Notes: generated by a model not told the origin, from the sequence alone. A DNA stretch of 64,000 nucleotides from an uncultured Pelagibacteraceae bacterium (GCA_902527265.1 CABZNY010000001.1:26964-90963), one strand, 5' to 3'. Positions 1 to 8,912 are shown, counted from the first letter of the stretch. Made by a program: numbers and translations.

Positions 1-1101
1 TGCAGCTTTGACTTGTGACTGTACGGCTCTTAAAAAACTCTTTGATGACTCCAATGTCGACCAAGCGGCCGTTACTGACTGCGTATTATTTCTATAAGCA
101 TTTTCAAGTAATAATTTTTTCATACCTTTAACTTGAAGATTTTTATTAACATTAGATCTATTTTTTCCACCAAACTGAAAAGGCCAACTTACCGTTGCTT
201 GAAGAACATCTTTTTCTCTTTGGTCATAAGTTGCACTCAAATCGTCAACATAAGTTCTCTCTAACGATAGCTTTGCGGTCGGTGATAGATCTGAACGAGC
301 AATCTTAACATCTAATTCAGATTGTCCATATTCAATATCTGCGATGATAAGTTCAGGGCTTTTTTGTTCAGAGGTTTTTTTTGCTTCAACTAAACTTGAT
401 GGAATTGAAACATCTGCATTATATATTTTTTTCAATTTTTCGTTATTATTAATTGGTCCTATAATATTTTCATAAGCTAGCTTGCTGGTTACTATACTAT
501 TTTGTGCTCCTATGTATCCTGCTTGAGCACCAGCTAAAGATGATTGCGATTGAGCTAAATCAGTTGCTGTTATTTGAGCTCTTGAGAGTCTTGCGTTATC
601 AATTTCAAATTGTCTCTGTAGTAGATTTACATTTTCTTCATTTATACTTAGTTTTTCATAAGCTAGGATTAAGCCTGTGTAAGCCTCAATAGCTTTTAAA
701 AATACATCTTGTTCTTTTTTAATAAGTTGTGCTTCGGACAAATTTAATCCTAATTTACTTTTTTCATATTTGGTATCACGTCCACTACCATCTAAAAGTG
801 TTTGCTCTAGCTTCACTGAAGATGTCATAGGATTTGTATTAGTTATTGAAGCATCAGTACCATTTTGATTTGTAAGTTTGTTGGTATCTTCAAAACTTTT
901 GGTACCCGTAAGAGTTAAAGTTGGGAAAAAGTCGCTTTTAGAAATATTTAAAACTTCTTTTTGAACTTCTAAATTTTTTCTCTCTGCTTTAAGCTCCAAG
1001 TTATTTTCATAAGTCTGTTTTAGTGCATCATTTAAAGTTACTGCACTAACTGGTAAAGTAAAAATTGTTAAACAAAATATGGTTAAGAATATTTTTTTCA
1101 T
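1..1101 (-). CDS. tolC: TolC-family outer membrane efflux protein (3' end cut by window edge)
   Basis: Outer-membrane channel of a tripartite efflux or type I secretion system. The first 367 codons are present and the C-terminus lies left of the window. The ATG at 1101 is followed by a signal peptide (MKKIFLTIFCLTIFTLPVSA), then the usual TolC start of the mature protein (TLNDALKQTYENNLELKAERKNLE) and long Ala/Gln/Leu-rich helices with the repeat typical of OEP domains (residues about 85-130 and 150-210). The start codon overlaps the TGA of the upstream kinase gene in an ATGA, so the two are probably translationally coupled. No membrane-fusion or inner-membrane pump gene is visible here. Family call is firm; the exact TolC orthology is an inference. 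Confidence 0.88.
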   Translation of the reverse strand, partial: MKKIFLTIFCLTIFTLPVSAVTLNDALKQTYENNLELKAERKNLEVQKEVLNISKSDFFPTLTLTGTKSFEDTNKLTNQNGTDASITNTNPMTSSVKLEQTLLDGSGRDTKYEKSKLGLNLSEAQLIKKEQDVFLKAIEAYTGLILAYEKLSINEENVNLLQRQFEIDNARLSRAQITATDLAQSQSSLAGAQAGYIGAQNSIVTSKLAYENIIGPINNNEKLKKIYNADVSIPSSLVEAKKTSEQKSPELIIADIEYGQSELDVKIARSDLSPTAKLSLERTYVDDLSATYDQREKDVLQATVSWPFQFGGKNRSNVNKNLQVKGMKKLLLENAYRNNTQSVTAAWSTLESSKSFLRAVQSQVKAA

Positions 1102-2024
1102 CGATTATATTTTATGGATTTAATTTGGTGATTTCTATTTAAATTTAATACAATTGAAGAATATTTTGGAGCAAATTTGAACATATTTTGTGTGACTCTT
1201 TGGTAAGTCTGCATAAATGTTAATACCTCATTTTTGCTCATAACCTTACTATTTGCTTTATATTTTGAGTTTAACTTTAGTAACGCCTCCTGTTTAAGTC
1301 TCCAACTCTGCAATAATTTGAAACTACCAGCTTTTAAAAATAACAAACAGTTCAATTTAGAAAATAATTTCTTATATTTTGTTTGTAATTGATGATTTAC
1401 ATATTTTCTCCATCTTAAATTTTTGTCTTCTTTTCTTTCAAGAGAATTAATTGATTTTTTTAATGTTATATTTTTTTCTGCTCTAGCTCCTACACACCAT
1501 CCCTCAAAGATTATAACATCTGGTACCTTTTTAACTAGATACCAAGACTTTCTTTTTAATCTATCATCTATTGCCTTATTAAATTTAGGGAGTCTTTGTT
1601 GAATAAATCTCTTACTCTTTGTTTTTTTTAAAAGATCAAATATAAAATTTATGTCGTGAGTACCTGGAACACCCCTAGTCATTAACAAGGGATGAATTTT
1701 TTTCGACAATTTTACTCTATCTTTTCGAGTTTTATACAAATCGTCAATTGAGATTTTAAAAACATTTAACTTAAAATATTTTATTAGAATGATTCTTAGA
1801 ATAGAACTAATTGTTGTTTTACCTGTACCCTGACCTCCTGCTAAGCCTATTAAGTAAGGTTTAGATTCTTTTGTTCTATTTGAAATCCAGAAACTAATCG
1901 GAATTAGAAAAGATTTTATCATCTTTTCTTTATTTTTGAATTTTTCTTTTGATGTTTCTTGAGATCTTATAAATTTAAAACAATCCCTACTAACTTTTCT
2001 ATAACACTCAGTAATTGATTGCAT
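1098..2024 (-). CDS. D-glycerate 3-kinase-like P-loop kinase
   Basis: A 308-residue P-loop kinase of the phosphoribulokinase/uridine kinase superfamily, closest in motif pattern to D-glycerate 3-kinase (GLYK, yeast Tda10-like). Visible motifs are Walker A GGQGTGKTT (residues 63-71), the substrate segment SIDDLYKTRKDR, HPLLMTRGVPGTHD, LPKFNKAIDDR, and PDVIIFEGWCVGARA, all characteristic of the GLYK group. It would phosphorylate D-glycerate to 3-phosphoglycerate, feeding glycolate/glyoxylate carbon into central metabolism. It follows the GFA gene by 6 bases and overlaps tolC by 4. The substrate is inferred from the family; another small hydroxy acid cannot be excluded. Confidence 0.75.
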   Translation of the reverse strand: MQSITECYRKVSRDCFKFIRSQETSKEKFKNKEKMIKSFLIPISFWISNRTKESKPYLIGLAGGQGTGKTTISSILRIILIKYFKLNVFKISIDDLYKTRKDRVKLSKKIHPLLMTRGVPGTHDINFIFDLLKKTKSKRFIQQRLPKFNKAIDDRLKRKSWYLVKKVPDVIIFEGWCVGARAEKNITLKKSINSLERKEDKNLRWRKYVNHQLQTKYKKLFSKLNCLLFLKAGSFKLLQSWRLKQEALLKLNSKYKANSKVMSKNEVLTFMQTYQRVTQNMFKFAPKYSSIVLNLNRNHQIKSIKYNR

Positions 2025-2030
2025 AAAAAT

Positions 2031-2399
2031 TTATTGTTTTTGATCTAAGGGATGATTTTTGCCATCATTCACTGGCACATCTTCAATTTCAAATGGTTCC
2101 ACACCTTCTATGCAAGCAATGTTTACACCAAATATTTTTGGATTACTTCTAGGTCTATTATGAGTGTGAATTCCACAAATTGAGCAAAAGTAGTGTTTGG
2201 CTGTATTAGTATAAAACTGATAAAGTGATAACTTATCTTCTCCTTTAGTAAGTTTAAAATCATCAGGACCAAGTACACCTATAATATAACCTTTTTTTTT
2301 GCATATTGAACAATTGCAACGCATGATTTTTTCAATACCACCCAAAGGCATCTTAACTTCTGCTTCTATCGCACCACAATGACATGATAATTTTTTCAT
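2031..2399 (-). CDS. GFA (glutathione-dependent formaldehyde-activating-like) zinc protein
   Basis: A 122-residue protein with the GFA/CENP-V fold cysteine pattern: CHCG at residues 6-9, CNCSIC at 28-33 and a later YFCSICGIHTH. These cysteines bind two zinc ions in the family. Members were named for a glutathione-formaldehyde spontaneous adduct reaction, but most have no proven substrate, so the enzymatic role is open. It lies 19 bases downstream of a second, diverged GFA gene and is probably cotranscribed with it. The two are only distantly similar outside the cysteines, suggesting different substrates and not a recent duplication. Confidence 0.8.
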   Translation of the reverse strand: MKKLSCHCGAIEAEVKMPLGGIEKIMRCNCSICKKKGYIIGVLGPDDFKLTKGEDKLSLYQFYTNTAKHYFCSICGIHTHNRPRSNPKIFGVNIACIEGVEPFEIEDVPVNDGKNHPLDQKQ

Positions 2400-2418
2400 T
2401 TTTTAATCTCCTAAAAAT

Positions 2419-2901
2419 TTATCTTTTATTATTTTTTAAATAACTTTTATATCTTTCGTAACTTTCTTTTGGCCAAGTATTTTTTAAATCATACATTTTT
2501 TCAAAACAATTTGCATCATCAGTAAGTTTTAACCATGGATCTTTATCTTTTGTAAATATATGCGCTTCAGGAGGAAAGTTTTCGGAATTATCTAAAGTTT
2601 TAGTTCTAACTGTAGATCGACCAACCGCCGTGGCATAATCTGTATAAATATAAGTACCACATTTGTTACAAAAATAAGCTCTTGAGGTGGCTCCACTACC
2701 TGTTTTAAGTTCAGTTGACGAAATATCACCCTCTATAATTAATGTATTGTCTAGAACGCTTGTATTAATAACATAAGAAGACCCAGTTATAATTTTACAA
2801 TCTTTGCAATGGCAAGCTTGGGTGAATAGAGGTTTTTCTGTAATTGTATATTTAACTTGCCCGCATATACATCCGCCAGTTAAGTTTTTATTTTTTTCCA
2901 T
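2419..2901 (-). CDS. GFA-family zinc protein, second copy
   Basis: GFA-fold protein of 160 residues from the ATG at 2901 (MEKNKNLTGGCICGQVKY). It carries CICG, CHCKDC and YFCNKCGTYIY, the full set of GFA zinc cysteines, and the segment TGSSYVINTSV that follows the second Cys group in the family. The reading frame stays open to 2940, but the longer start would place the coding region over a CCACAT-N9-ATGTGG inverted repeat, and GFA proteins start close to the CxCG motif, so 2901 is preferred. It heads the leftward run GFA-GFA-kinase-tolC. The substrate is unknown. Confidence 0.78.
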   Translation of the reverse strand: MEKNKNLTGGCICGQVKYTITEKPLFTQACHCKDCKIITGSSYVINTSVLDNTLIIEGDISSTELKTGSGATSRAYFCNKCGTYIYTDYATAVGRSTVRTKTLDNSENFPPEAHIFTKDKDPWLKLTDDANCFEKMYDLKNTWPKESYERYKSYLKNNKR

Positions 2902-2930
2902 TTTAATATTTAACCTATTTGTGGTTAAAG

Positions 2931-2955
2931 TTATCCACATGTATACAATATGTGG
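2931..2955. promoter_or_regulatory. Inverted repeat and DnaA-box-like sequence in the GFA/umuD divergent region
   Basis: CCACAT (2935-2940) and ATGTGG (2950-2955) form an inverted repeat with a 9-base centre. The left arm is part of TTATCCACA (2931-2939), a perfect match to the consensus DnaA box; a one-mismatch copy, TGTGGTTAA, lies at 2920-2928. It could be an operator for the leftward GFA genes or a DnaA site. A perfect DnaA-box match also occurs inside fumC (22897-22905), so chance is possible. Confidence 0.35.
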
Positions 2956-2969
2956 TTTCGATGTTCACG

Positions 2970-2990
2970 TTTTGATTCACTTTTGATTCA
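2970..2990. repeat. Short direct repeat TTTTGATTCA x2
   Basis: TTTTGATTCA occurs at 2970-2979 and 2981-2990, an 11-base period close to one DNA turn, upstream of the umuD -35 element. Such spacing suits a protein bound on one helix face, but two copies in AT-rich DNA is weak evidence. Confidence 0.3.
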
Positions 2991-3015
2991 GTTACAGACT
3001 CAAAATACAACCTAA

Positions 3016-3062
3016 TTGACACTACTGAACAACTTAGGTATTAATTAGAACAAAATAAGAAC
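3016..3062 (+). promoter_or_regulatory. umuDC promoter with LexA (SOS) box
   Basis: TTGACA at 3016-3021, a 17-base spacer and TATTAA at 3039-3044 form a strong sigma-70 promoter. GAACAAAATAAGAAC at 3048-3062 is GAAC-N7-GAAC, the reverse complement of the alphaproteobacterial LexA site GTTC-N7-GTTC. The expected transcription start (about 3051) falls inside the box and the ATG of umuD is at 3067, so bound LexA would block initiation directly. The implied leader is about 15 bases with no clear Shine-Dalgarno sequence. Confidence 0.88.
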
Positions 3063-3066
3063 ATTT

Positions 3067-3462
3067 ATGAAGCTAACTATACCTTACTATTTACATAAAG
3101 CTGGCGCAGGTTTTCCATCCCCTGCTACGGATTATATTGAGGAAGACATCGATTTAAATGTTCATTTAATCAAAAATGTTCCAGCAACCTTCATCATAAG
3201 AGTTCAAGGAAAATCAATGGTAGATGTTGGAATTAATGATGGGGATCTATTAGTTGTTGATAAAAGTTTAACACCAAAAAACTTCTCAACAGTTATTGCA
3301 AATGTTCATGACGAACTAGTTGTTAAAAGTTTGGTTCAAGAAAGAGATAAAAAATTTTTAACATCAGGTTCGAAGGAATTTACAGATCGAATTTTAATTA
3401 ACGAAGATGAAGATATATTTATTTGGGGAGTTGTAACTTATGTCATCCATTCAGTATACTAA
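3067..3462 (+). CDS. umuD: UmuD-like translesion polymerase subunit (S24 peptidase)
   Basis: A self-cleaving S24 peptidase that, once cleaved on RecA filaments, activates the UmuC polymerase (Pol V). At 131 residues it has the cleavage site A14-G15 in AGFPSPA, the catalytic Ser50 in QGKSM and Lys87 in VVKSL, and the family sequence DGDLLVVD. The arm before the cleavage site is about ten residues shorter than in E. coli UmuD. It directly follows an SOS promoter and overlaps umuC by 23 bases, so the pair is an SOS operon. Confidence 0.93.
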   Translation: MKLTIPYYLHKAGAGFPSPATDYIEEDIDLNVHLIKNVPATFIIRVQGKSMVDVGINDGDLLVVDKSLTPKNFSTVIANVHDELVVKSLVQERDKKFLTSGSKEFTDRILINEDEDIFIWGVVTYVIHSVY

Positions 3463-4717
3463 AAAAATAGCACTTATTGATTGTAATTCTTTTTATGTTT
3501 CTTGTGAAAGATTATTCAATCCTAAAATAAGAAAAAAGCCTGTTGTAGTTTTATCTAATAATGATGGTTGTATAATTTCAAGATCAACTGAGGCAAAAGC
3601 TTTAGGTATTAAAATGGGAGAGCCTTATTTTAAAGCAAAAGATATTATTATTAAAAATAAGGTTAATGTTTTTTCTTCTAATTATTCTTTATATGGAGAT
3701 TTATCTAGAAGAGTAATGAGAACACTGAAAAGATTTAATTCTGCCATTGAAGTTTATTCTATCGATGAAGCATTTCTAGATTTGTCAAATTTTCCAGATA
3801 ATGAGGTTGAAAGAGTTGGAAAAGAAATTAGAGAAACAGTTTTAAAGTGGACAGGTATTCCAACTAGTATTGGTATTGCTAAAACAAAAACTTTAAGCAA
3901 AGTTGCAAATCATATTGCAAAGAAAAAAAAATCAGGTGTAACAAGTTTGATAGGAATTGAAAATATTGATCCAATATTAGAAAAAGTTGAAATTAATGAT
4001 GTATGGGGTGTGGGAAGACAGTTAACAAAATTTTATCATAAAAATGGAATTTATAATGCAAAACAACTAAAAAATAAATCTAATACGTGGATAAAGAAAA
4101 ACTCTAATGTTTTGGGTTCAAGAACTGCAATGGAACTAAGAGGAGTTCCTTGTATTGATTTAGAGACAACACAAACAAAAAGAAAAAGCTGTGTTGTATC
4201 TCGTTCTTTTGGCCAAAGAATTGAAAAATATCAAGAATTAAAAGAAGCAGTTGCAAATTATTGTTTGAATGCATCTGAGAAAATTAGATCTGAGTCTTTG
4301 ATTGCAAAATCAATTACTGTTTTTGTTAGAACAAGTCCTTTTCAAAGTAGATTTGGGTATTATTCAAACTCAAAAACGATAGATTTTGCAATTTCAACAA
4401 ATAATAGTATTGAAATAGTTAAAACTGCTTTAGTTGCTTTAGACTCTATTTTTAAAAATGGCTACCGTTATCAAAAAGCAGGTGTGATGCTTACTGGTTT
4501 ATCTAATGAAGATCGTAGTAAGAACCTATTTTATTCTGAAAAAGATGAGAAAATTAAGGGTTTAATGAAATCTATTGATAATACTAACTACCGGTACGGA
4601 AGATCTACGTTAAGTCTTGCTAGCGCTGGTGTTCAAAAAAGATGGAATATGAGAAGAGAGCATTCTTCCAAAATAGATACTGCAGACTTTTACTTACTGC
4701 CTACGATTAGAGCTTAG
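3440..4717 (+). CDS. umuC: UmuC, Y-family error-prone DNA polymerase (Pol V catalytic subunit)
   Basis: Translesion DNA polymerase of 425 residues. Catalytic metal ligands are visible as D14 in [13 protein letters not shown] and D109-E110 in YSIDEAF. The palm/fingers segment [16 protein letters not shown], the helix-hairpin-helix region ([11 protein letters not shown]) and the little finger (SRSFGQRI through FVRTSPF) follow in the usual order, and the length is standard for UmuC. The ATG at 3440 lies inside the 3' end of umuD; it places the polymerase motif nine residues from the N-terminus, which fits the family. Expressed with umuD from the LexA-controlled promoter. Confidence 0.95.
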   Translation: MSSIQYTKKIALIDCNSFYVSCERLFNPKIRKKPVVVLSNNDGCIISRSTEAKALGIKMGEPYFKAKDIIIKNKVNVFSSNYSLYGDLSRRVMRTLKRFNSAIEVYSIDEAFLDLSNFPDNEVERVGKEIRETVLKWTGIPTSIGIAKTKTLSKVANHIAKKKKSGVTSLIGIENIDPILEKVEINDVWGVGRQLTKFYHKNGIYNAKQLKNKSNTWIKKNSNVLGSRTAMELRGVPCIDLETTQTKRKSCVVSRSFGQRIEKYQELKEAVANYCLNASEKIRSESLIAKSITVFVRTSPFQSRFGYYSNSKTIDFAISTNNSIEIVKTALVALDSIFKNGYRYQKAGVMLTGLSNEDRSKNLFYSEKDEKIKGLMKSIDNTNYRYGRSTLSLASAGVQKRWNMRREHSSKIDTADFYLLPTIRA

Positions 4718-4747
4718 TTCAAAAACATTAAAATAATCTTAATATTT

Positions 4748-5932
4748 TCAATTATTTGCTACAGCATTATAAATGCAACCTATTCCTATTCCAATTTGTA
4801 AACCATTTTTTAAACTTGAACTATCTACCAATACATTCTTAAACCAGTTAGAAATTTCGTGGTCAGGATATCTCACTTGAAAAATATGAAACCATCCAGA
4901 TGCATACCCTTGCCTATTTATTTTTCTGAATACCTGATTTCCATTTGATGGTTGAGAATTATATTTTTTTTTTGCCCAAGGTTCTATAGACATAGGATCC
5001 AGATAGCCCTCGTAAAATATCTGAACAGCTTTTAATAATTTTGTTTCCATATTTTTAGGCAGATCTAAATTTGCTGCATAAGCCATTTCAATAGCTATAA
5101 ATAACTCAGCTAAAGATTGATTATGATAGTGAAGAGCTCTATTTCCACGTGTTGTTCTATCTTTAAAACTTCCATCTTTTAAAAGTTCTTTATTCATTCC
5201 TTTTAATACTTTTTTAATGTTATTTTTGTATTTTTTATGTTGCGAATGTTTAATAAATACATTTGGAAATGACCAACCACCTTGGTGACCATAAAAATCA
5301 TTAATTGATTGATTGGGTATTCTTTTGTAAAAACTTTTAAACCATTTATTTATAATTTTATGTCGATTATCTTCAATTTTAAATCCTTTAAAATAAAAAT
5401 CATAAATATAATTTAAATTCAGTATTGTAAATAATGTGCTAGCATCATCAAATTTAATTGCTAAATCTTGTCCATCCTTATCTTTCCACATACTTTTGCA
5501 ATCTTTTGATTTGAGATTTTTTTGTTTATCACTAGAGTAACATGGCTTAGTTTTAGTAAGTGCATTATTCGAAGCCCATATAAATAATTTATCAAAAAGT
5601 CTTTCTTTTAATATTTGATCATCTGTAGCTGACATAAAAATAGTTGCTTTACTAAATTGTTGGAAAACATCTTCAAAATGTCCACCTTCAACCTCATCAA
5701 TGTTATCCATTCGAGAATTAAATCCTTTAATTCTTTGAGGTAGATCTTTATCGATTATATCAAAACGTGTCTTATATTTATTAAATTCACAATATTTAAT
5801 TTTATGTTCTTTACTCAAAGAATTATAAGTTTGTAAAATATTATTTGGAACAAAAACATTCTCACTTAACTGATTGGCGTAAGAAGAGGAATAAAAAAAA
5901 TAAACAATTAAGAAAACTAAAATTTTTCTCAT
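4748..5932 (-). CDS. Exported alginate-lyase-like (alpha/alpha toroid) protein
   Basis: A 394-residue protein with a signal peptide ending about residue 19 (MRKILVFLIVYFFYSSSYA), hence periplasmic or secreted. The rest is helical. GNRALHYHNQSLAELFIAIE (about residues 263-282, with H268, H270 and N271) resembles the catalytic Asn/His helix of PL5-type alginate lyases, and GWSFPNVFIKH and RQGYASGWFHI fit an alpha/alpha toroid. It would cleave uronic-acid-rich glycan, but the match is by pattern only and no clear catalytic Tyr was assigned. Last gene of the ten-gene leftward operon, 9 bases after its neighbour. Function putative. Confidence 0.5.
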   Translation of the reverse strand: MRKILVFLIVYFFYSSSYANQLSENVFVPNNILQTYNSLSKEHKIKYCEFNKYKTRFDIIDKDLPQRIKGFNSRMDNIDEVEGGHFEDVFQQFSKATIFMSATDDQILKERLFDKLFIWASNNALTKTKPCYSSDKQKNLKSKDCKSMWKDKDGQDLAIKFDDASTLFTILNLNYIYDFYFKGFKIEDNRHKIINKWFKSFYKRIPNQSINDFYGHQGGWSFPNVFIKHSQHKKYKNNIKKVLKGMNKELLKDGSFKDRTTRGNRALHYHNQSLAELFIAIEMAYAANLDLPKNMETKLLKAVQIFYEGYLDPMSIEPWAKKKYNSQPSNGNQVFRKINRQGYASGWFHIFQVRYPDHEISNWFKNVLVDSSSLKNGLQIGIGIGCIYNAVANN

Positions 5933-5941
5933 ATCTTAAAT

Positions 5942-6703
5942 TTATATTTTACTAAATGTAGATTTTTTTTTATTCTTTAATGATAAATTATTGTAATTAT
6001 AAGTTGTAGTGCCTGTATCTCCAATTCGATAAATTCCTATTTTTATATAAGGTTTATTAGGACCATAAGGTCCATCTGTTTTTTTTGAAGATATGGGTAC
6101 ATCATAATGCTGTAATATAAATTCATCATCTAAGTAATATTTAACAGATAAATATTTTGATTTTTTTTGATAATCAATTTCTGCCCTAAATTTATAAATT
6201 TTACCTAATTCTAAAGTTATATAATTGTGCATTTTACAATTATCGTCAGAACATTCTCCTTTTGGAAACTTGTGAATTATACTCCACTTACCATTTAATC
6301 CAATCCACGAAGGTGGTGCACCACTATTTCTACCATCATGAATTTGAAAAATAGTAGTCCTTTTTGATGGAGCGCCTTCTATTAATAAATCTGTTTCAAA
6401 TATTGAGTGACCAATTGGTAGTTTATGAGTAACTTCTTGTCTTCCTGAGTAAGGATATCCTCCTGAGGACTTTTTATCATTTTTACATTTACCAATATCA
6501 CCTTTATCTAACTTAAATGTTATATTTTTAACTTTAAACTCATTTTTGTTGTAACTTTTTTTTGACTTTCCATTCACAACAAGCGCTTCTTTATCAACTA
6601 TACCACACGAAACTTTCCATTTATTTTTATTTTTCCATTCTCCAGCATTTGCAGGAACATTAATAGTAATTACAATAATCAAAAATAACAAAAAACTTTT
6701 CAT
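5942..6703 (-). CDS. Exported polysaccharide lyase-like jelly-roll protein
   Basis: A 253-residue exported protein starting at ATG 6703 (MKSFLLFLIIVITINVPANA signal peptide). The longer frame to 6724 would use TTG inside the previous gene. The mature part reads as a concanavalin-like jelly roll of the type in heparin lyase I/glucuronan lyase families (Pfam Polysacc_lyase PF14099): a TTIFQIHDGRN...PPSWIGLNG strand pair, YYLDDEFILQHYDVP, and the closing YIKIGIYRIGDTG. A WQ/FQ-H strand and a KxGIYR strand are the family's best landmarks. Single cysteines in KGECSDDNCKMH may form a disulfide. It sits 7 bases after a larger homologue in the same operon. Substrate unknown. Confidence 0.55.
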   Translation of the reverse strand: MKSFLLFLIIVITINVPANAGEWKNKNKWKVSCGIVDKEALVVNGKSKKSYNKNEFKVKNITFKLDKGDIGKCKNDKKSSGGYPYSGRQEVTHKLPIGHSIFETDLLIEGAPSKRTTIFQIHDGRNSGAPPSWIGLNGKWSIIHKFPKGECSDDNCKMHNYITLELGKIYKFRAEIDYQKKSKYLSVKYYLDDEFILQHYDVPISSKKTDGPYGPNKPYIKIGIYRIGDTGTTTYNYNNLSLKNKKKSTFSKI

Positions 6704-6710
6704 ATATTTT

Positions 6711-7892
6711 TTAAAATTTACCAACTACACTTTCATAGTGCACATAGCATGCATTATTCTCTTGGTCAGAAAAATTAGTGAATTTTTCCATACACTTACT
6801 TAAACCCTCTTTAGCTGCTCCAGCTTTGCTATATCCTATATACTTTAAAAGATATTTATCGTTATTTTTATTTTTAATTATTGCTAAAAAATTACCTTTC
6901 ATTTCCTCAAATTTTATTTCTTCAGGAACAACTTTAGAAGTGATTCTTTTTATTTTTTTTGAGCCCTCTGGCATGTATTCTGAATCACGGATTTTATATT
7001 TATATTTCGATCTTGCTATTTTATCTTTAGATTTATAATCACATTTTTCTTTATCCATGATTTTTTTGCAATCTTTGCTTATAATATATTCTTTAATGGA
7101 TAAAGTTGAAGGTTCAGTTATATTTGGATCTTGATTAGAATCCCAATATCTATACAGACCAATTTTAAAAGCTATACCCCCAGTTTTGTCTAAAATCATG
7201 TTCGGTCCATAAAATTCGATTACTTTTTCATCGTTTAACCACATTATAAATTCTCCATCATCTTTTTTAGATGGTTTAATTTTAAACAGTGCAGTGCTGT
7301 ATTCTTTTTTAAATGCAGTTAAACTTCCTAAATCAAATTTATACATCTTTTGTTTAAATCTATTTGCTACAGGGTCAATATCTGTCCAGTAAACTTCCTC
7401 TATTTGTTTATAATAAAATTGCATTCTATTGGGAAGATCGTCCTCATCGGTGGTGTACATAATTTGCATTGAGGGATAAATTATTTCACCGCCTTTTTTT
7501 GTTCCAACCACTTGCCAAATATTAGCACTATGATTTTGACCAGCATTTAATTTAAAAGTATATTTTAAGTAAACTTCCTTACCAAGTTTGTGATAATTTT
7601 TCTTTTTAGTAACAAATTCCCACCTTTGTGCCTGGTCATCTGAAAGATCCCAGTCTTCAGGATGTCCTTTCATACTATAATCAAGGGTAATTTCTACAGC
7701 TTCCTCATCTGTATTGTAATTAAGTATTTGCTTATGTTTTGTCAAAGAGTCATATGCAAGACTCATTTTTTTCTTTGCTTCCTCACCAAGAATATCTTTT
7801 TTAAATTTTTTCAAAGCATCAACCTTTTCTGCAAAAACGTTTGTGTTTAAGAAAAATATTAAAGAAAATATAATTATTAAAAATTTTTTCAT
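6711..7892 (-). CDS. Exported jelly-roll lyase-like protein with extra C-terminal Cys domain
   Basis: A 393-residue protein with signal peptide MKKFLIIIFSLIFFLNTNVFA. Residues about 60-265 resemble the jelly-roll fold of its neighbours: NIWQVVGTKKG, EFIMWLNDEKVIEFYGPN, AFKIGLYRYWDSN. Then comes a two-Cys module (CKKIMDKEKCDYKSK) also present in the 321-residue paralogue at 8912-9877. A C-terminal part of about 70 residues (YSKAGAAKEGLSKC ... NNACYVHYESVVG) recalls the small DUF4189 module, an uncertain match. The protein probably binds or cleaves a glycan in the periplasm. Belongs to the ten-gene operon. Confidence 0.5.
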   Translation of the reverse strand: MKKFLIIIFSLIFFLNTNVFAEKVDALKKFKKDILGEEAKKKMSLAYDSLTKHKQILNYNTDEEAVEITLDYSMKGHPEDWDLSDDQAQRWEFVTKKKNYHKLGKEVYLKYTFKLNAGQNHSANIWQVVGTKKGGEIIYPSMQIMYTTDEDDLPNRMQFYYKQIEEVYWTDIDPVANRFKQKMYKFDLGSLTAFKKEYSTALFKIKPSKKDDGEFIMWLNDEKVIEFYGPNMILDKTGGIAFKIGLYRYWDSNQDPNITEPSTLSIKEYIISKDCKKIMDKEKCDYKSKDKIARSKYKYKIRDSEYMPEGSKKIKRITSKVVPEEIKFEEMKGNFLAIIKNKNNDKYLLKYIGYSKAGAAKEGLSKCMEKFTNFSDQENNACYVHYESVVGKF

Positions 7893-7901
7893 TTGTATAT
7901 T

Positions 7902-8912
7902 TTAGTTAAGTTTTAAATTTTTTATTGAACCATCTTTATAAGTAAATTCTACTTCTTTTTTTGAAATAGATTTTATTGATGTAAAACCATCATATTCAGT
8001 AATAAATTCGTTTAATTTTTTTCTATTTTTCTTCGACATTTTTTTACCTGGAGCGTTTACGCCAACATCAATAATTATTTCAGCTCCATTTAAAAAGGCA
8101 TTTACGTATGCTTTTATTGGAGGACCACAAGTCATGGCTTCCGTAAGCCATATTGGCTTATCAACATCAACACTTTCTAATAAATCAGCAAATTCATCTA
8201 CCCATAGCTCTTTATCACACTGTCCATCTGGACCGCTTATATGGTGAATGTTTGCAATATCAAAGTGATCCTTAATTTTTGGCAAAGCTGATTTCCAGTA
8301 TTTTTTATTTTCTGGAAACATTCCTGCAGCTCCGGCCATAACAATTACTGCATCAGGTTGCTGTTCTTTAATTACTTTCGATGAAAAATTAAAAATTTCA
8401 ATAAAATCCTCCTCGCTTCCTTTAAAAAACATATCAAACTCAGGTTCATTCATTATGTCCCAATATATAATTGGTTTTGTTAATCCAGGCATATCATTCG
8501 AACCATCTCCATCATATCGATCCACCAATTTTATAAGAAACGTTTTATAATCCTCCATTGAACATGGTTTACTTAAATACTTTGTAAAATGTTTTCCAAA
8601 TGGACTTCTGGCTTTTTTTCTTTTACAAGATTTTTGATCCCAATTTGTATGAGGCCAGATGGTTGCTAAAATTGTTTGGTTGTGATCTTGTGCATATACT
8701 ACGTATTTATCTACATCTTCCCAAAAAAATTTACCCTTTTCACTTTCTATGTGATTCCAAACAAAAGGTCCTGGATGAGGTCTAACCCATTGTCCATCTT
8801 TACCACGCATTTTTTTATCTCTCATTTCGGTTAATTCGCCAAATCTAGATTGGGAATTTGCAAAATTTGTTAATAATAAAAATGATAATAAAATTGTTAA
8901 TAATTTTTTCAT
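7902..8912 (-). CDS. Exported glycoside hydrolase-like TIM-barrel protein (clan A type)
   Basis: A 336-residue exported protein (signal peptide MKKLLTILLSFLLLTNFANS). It shows a clan GH-A beta/alpha-barrel pattern: FVWNHIESEKGKFFWEDVDKY, as in GH39/GH5-like enzymes, then WDIMNEPEF with the probable acid/base Glu156 on strand 4, and IWLTEAM with the probable nucleophile Glu258 on strand 7, plus IANIHHIS between them. Both catalytic carboxylates are therefore present. The exact GH family and sugar are not recognisable. Its ATG overlaps the stop codon of the upstream jelly-roll gene by one base (TAATG), so expression is tightly linked. Confidence 0.65.
   Translation of the reverse strand: MKKLLTILLSFLLLTNFANSQSRFGELTEMRDKKMRGKDGQWVRPHPGPFVWNHIESEKGKFFWEDVDKYVVYAQDHNQTILATIWPHTNWDQKSCKRKKARSPFGKHFTKYLSKPCSMEDYKTFLIKLVDRYDGDGSNDMPGLTKPIIYWDIMNEPEFDMFFKGSEEDFIEIFNFSSKVIKEQQPDAVIVMAGAAGMFPENKKYWKSALPKIKDHFDIANIHHISGPDGQCDKELWVDEFADLLESVDVDKPIWLTEAMTCGPPIKAYVNAFLNGAEIIIDVGVNAPGKKMSKKNRKKLNEFITEYDGFTSIKSISKKEVEFTYKDGSIKNLKLN

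Noticed and set aside
2960..2974. Second LexA-like site GTTC-N7-GATT
   Set aside because: One half-site is imperfect and it lies upstream of the -35 element, so it is not counted as a LexA box.
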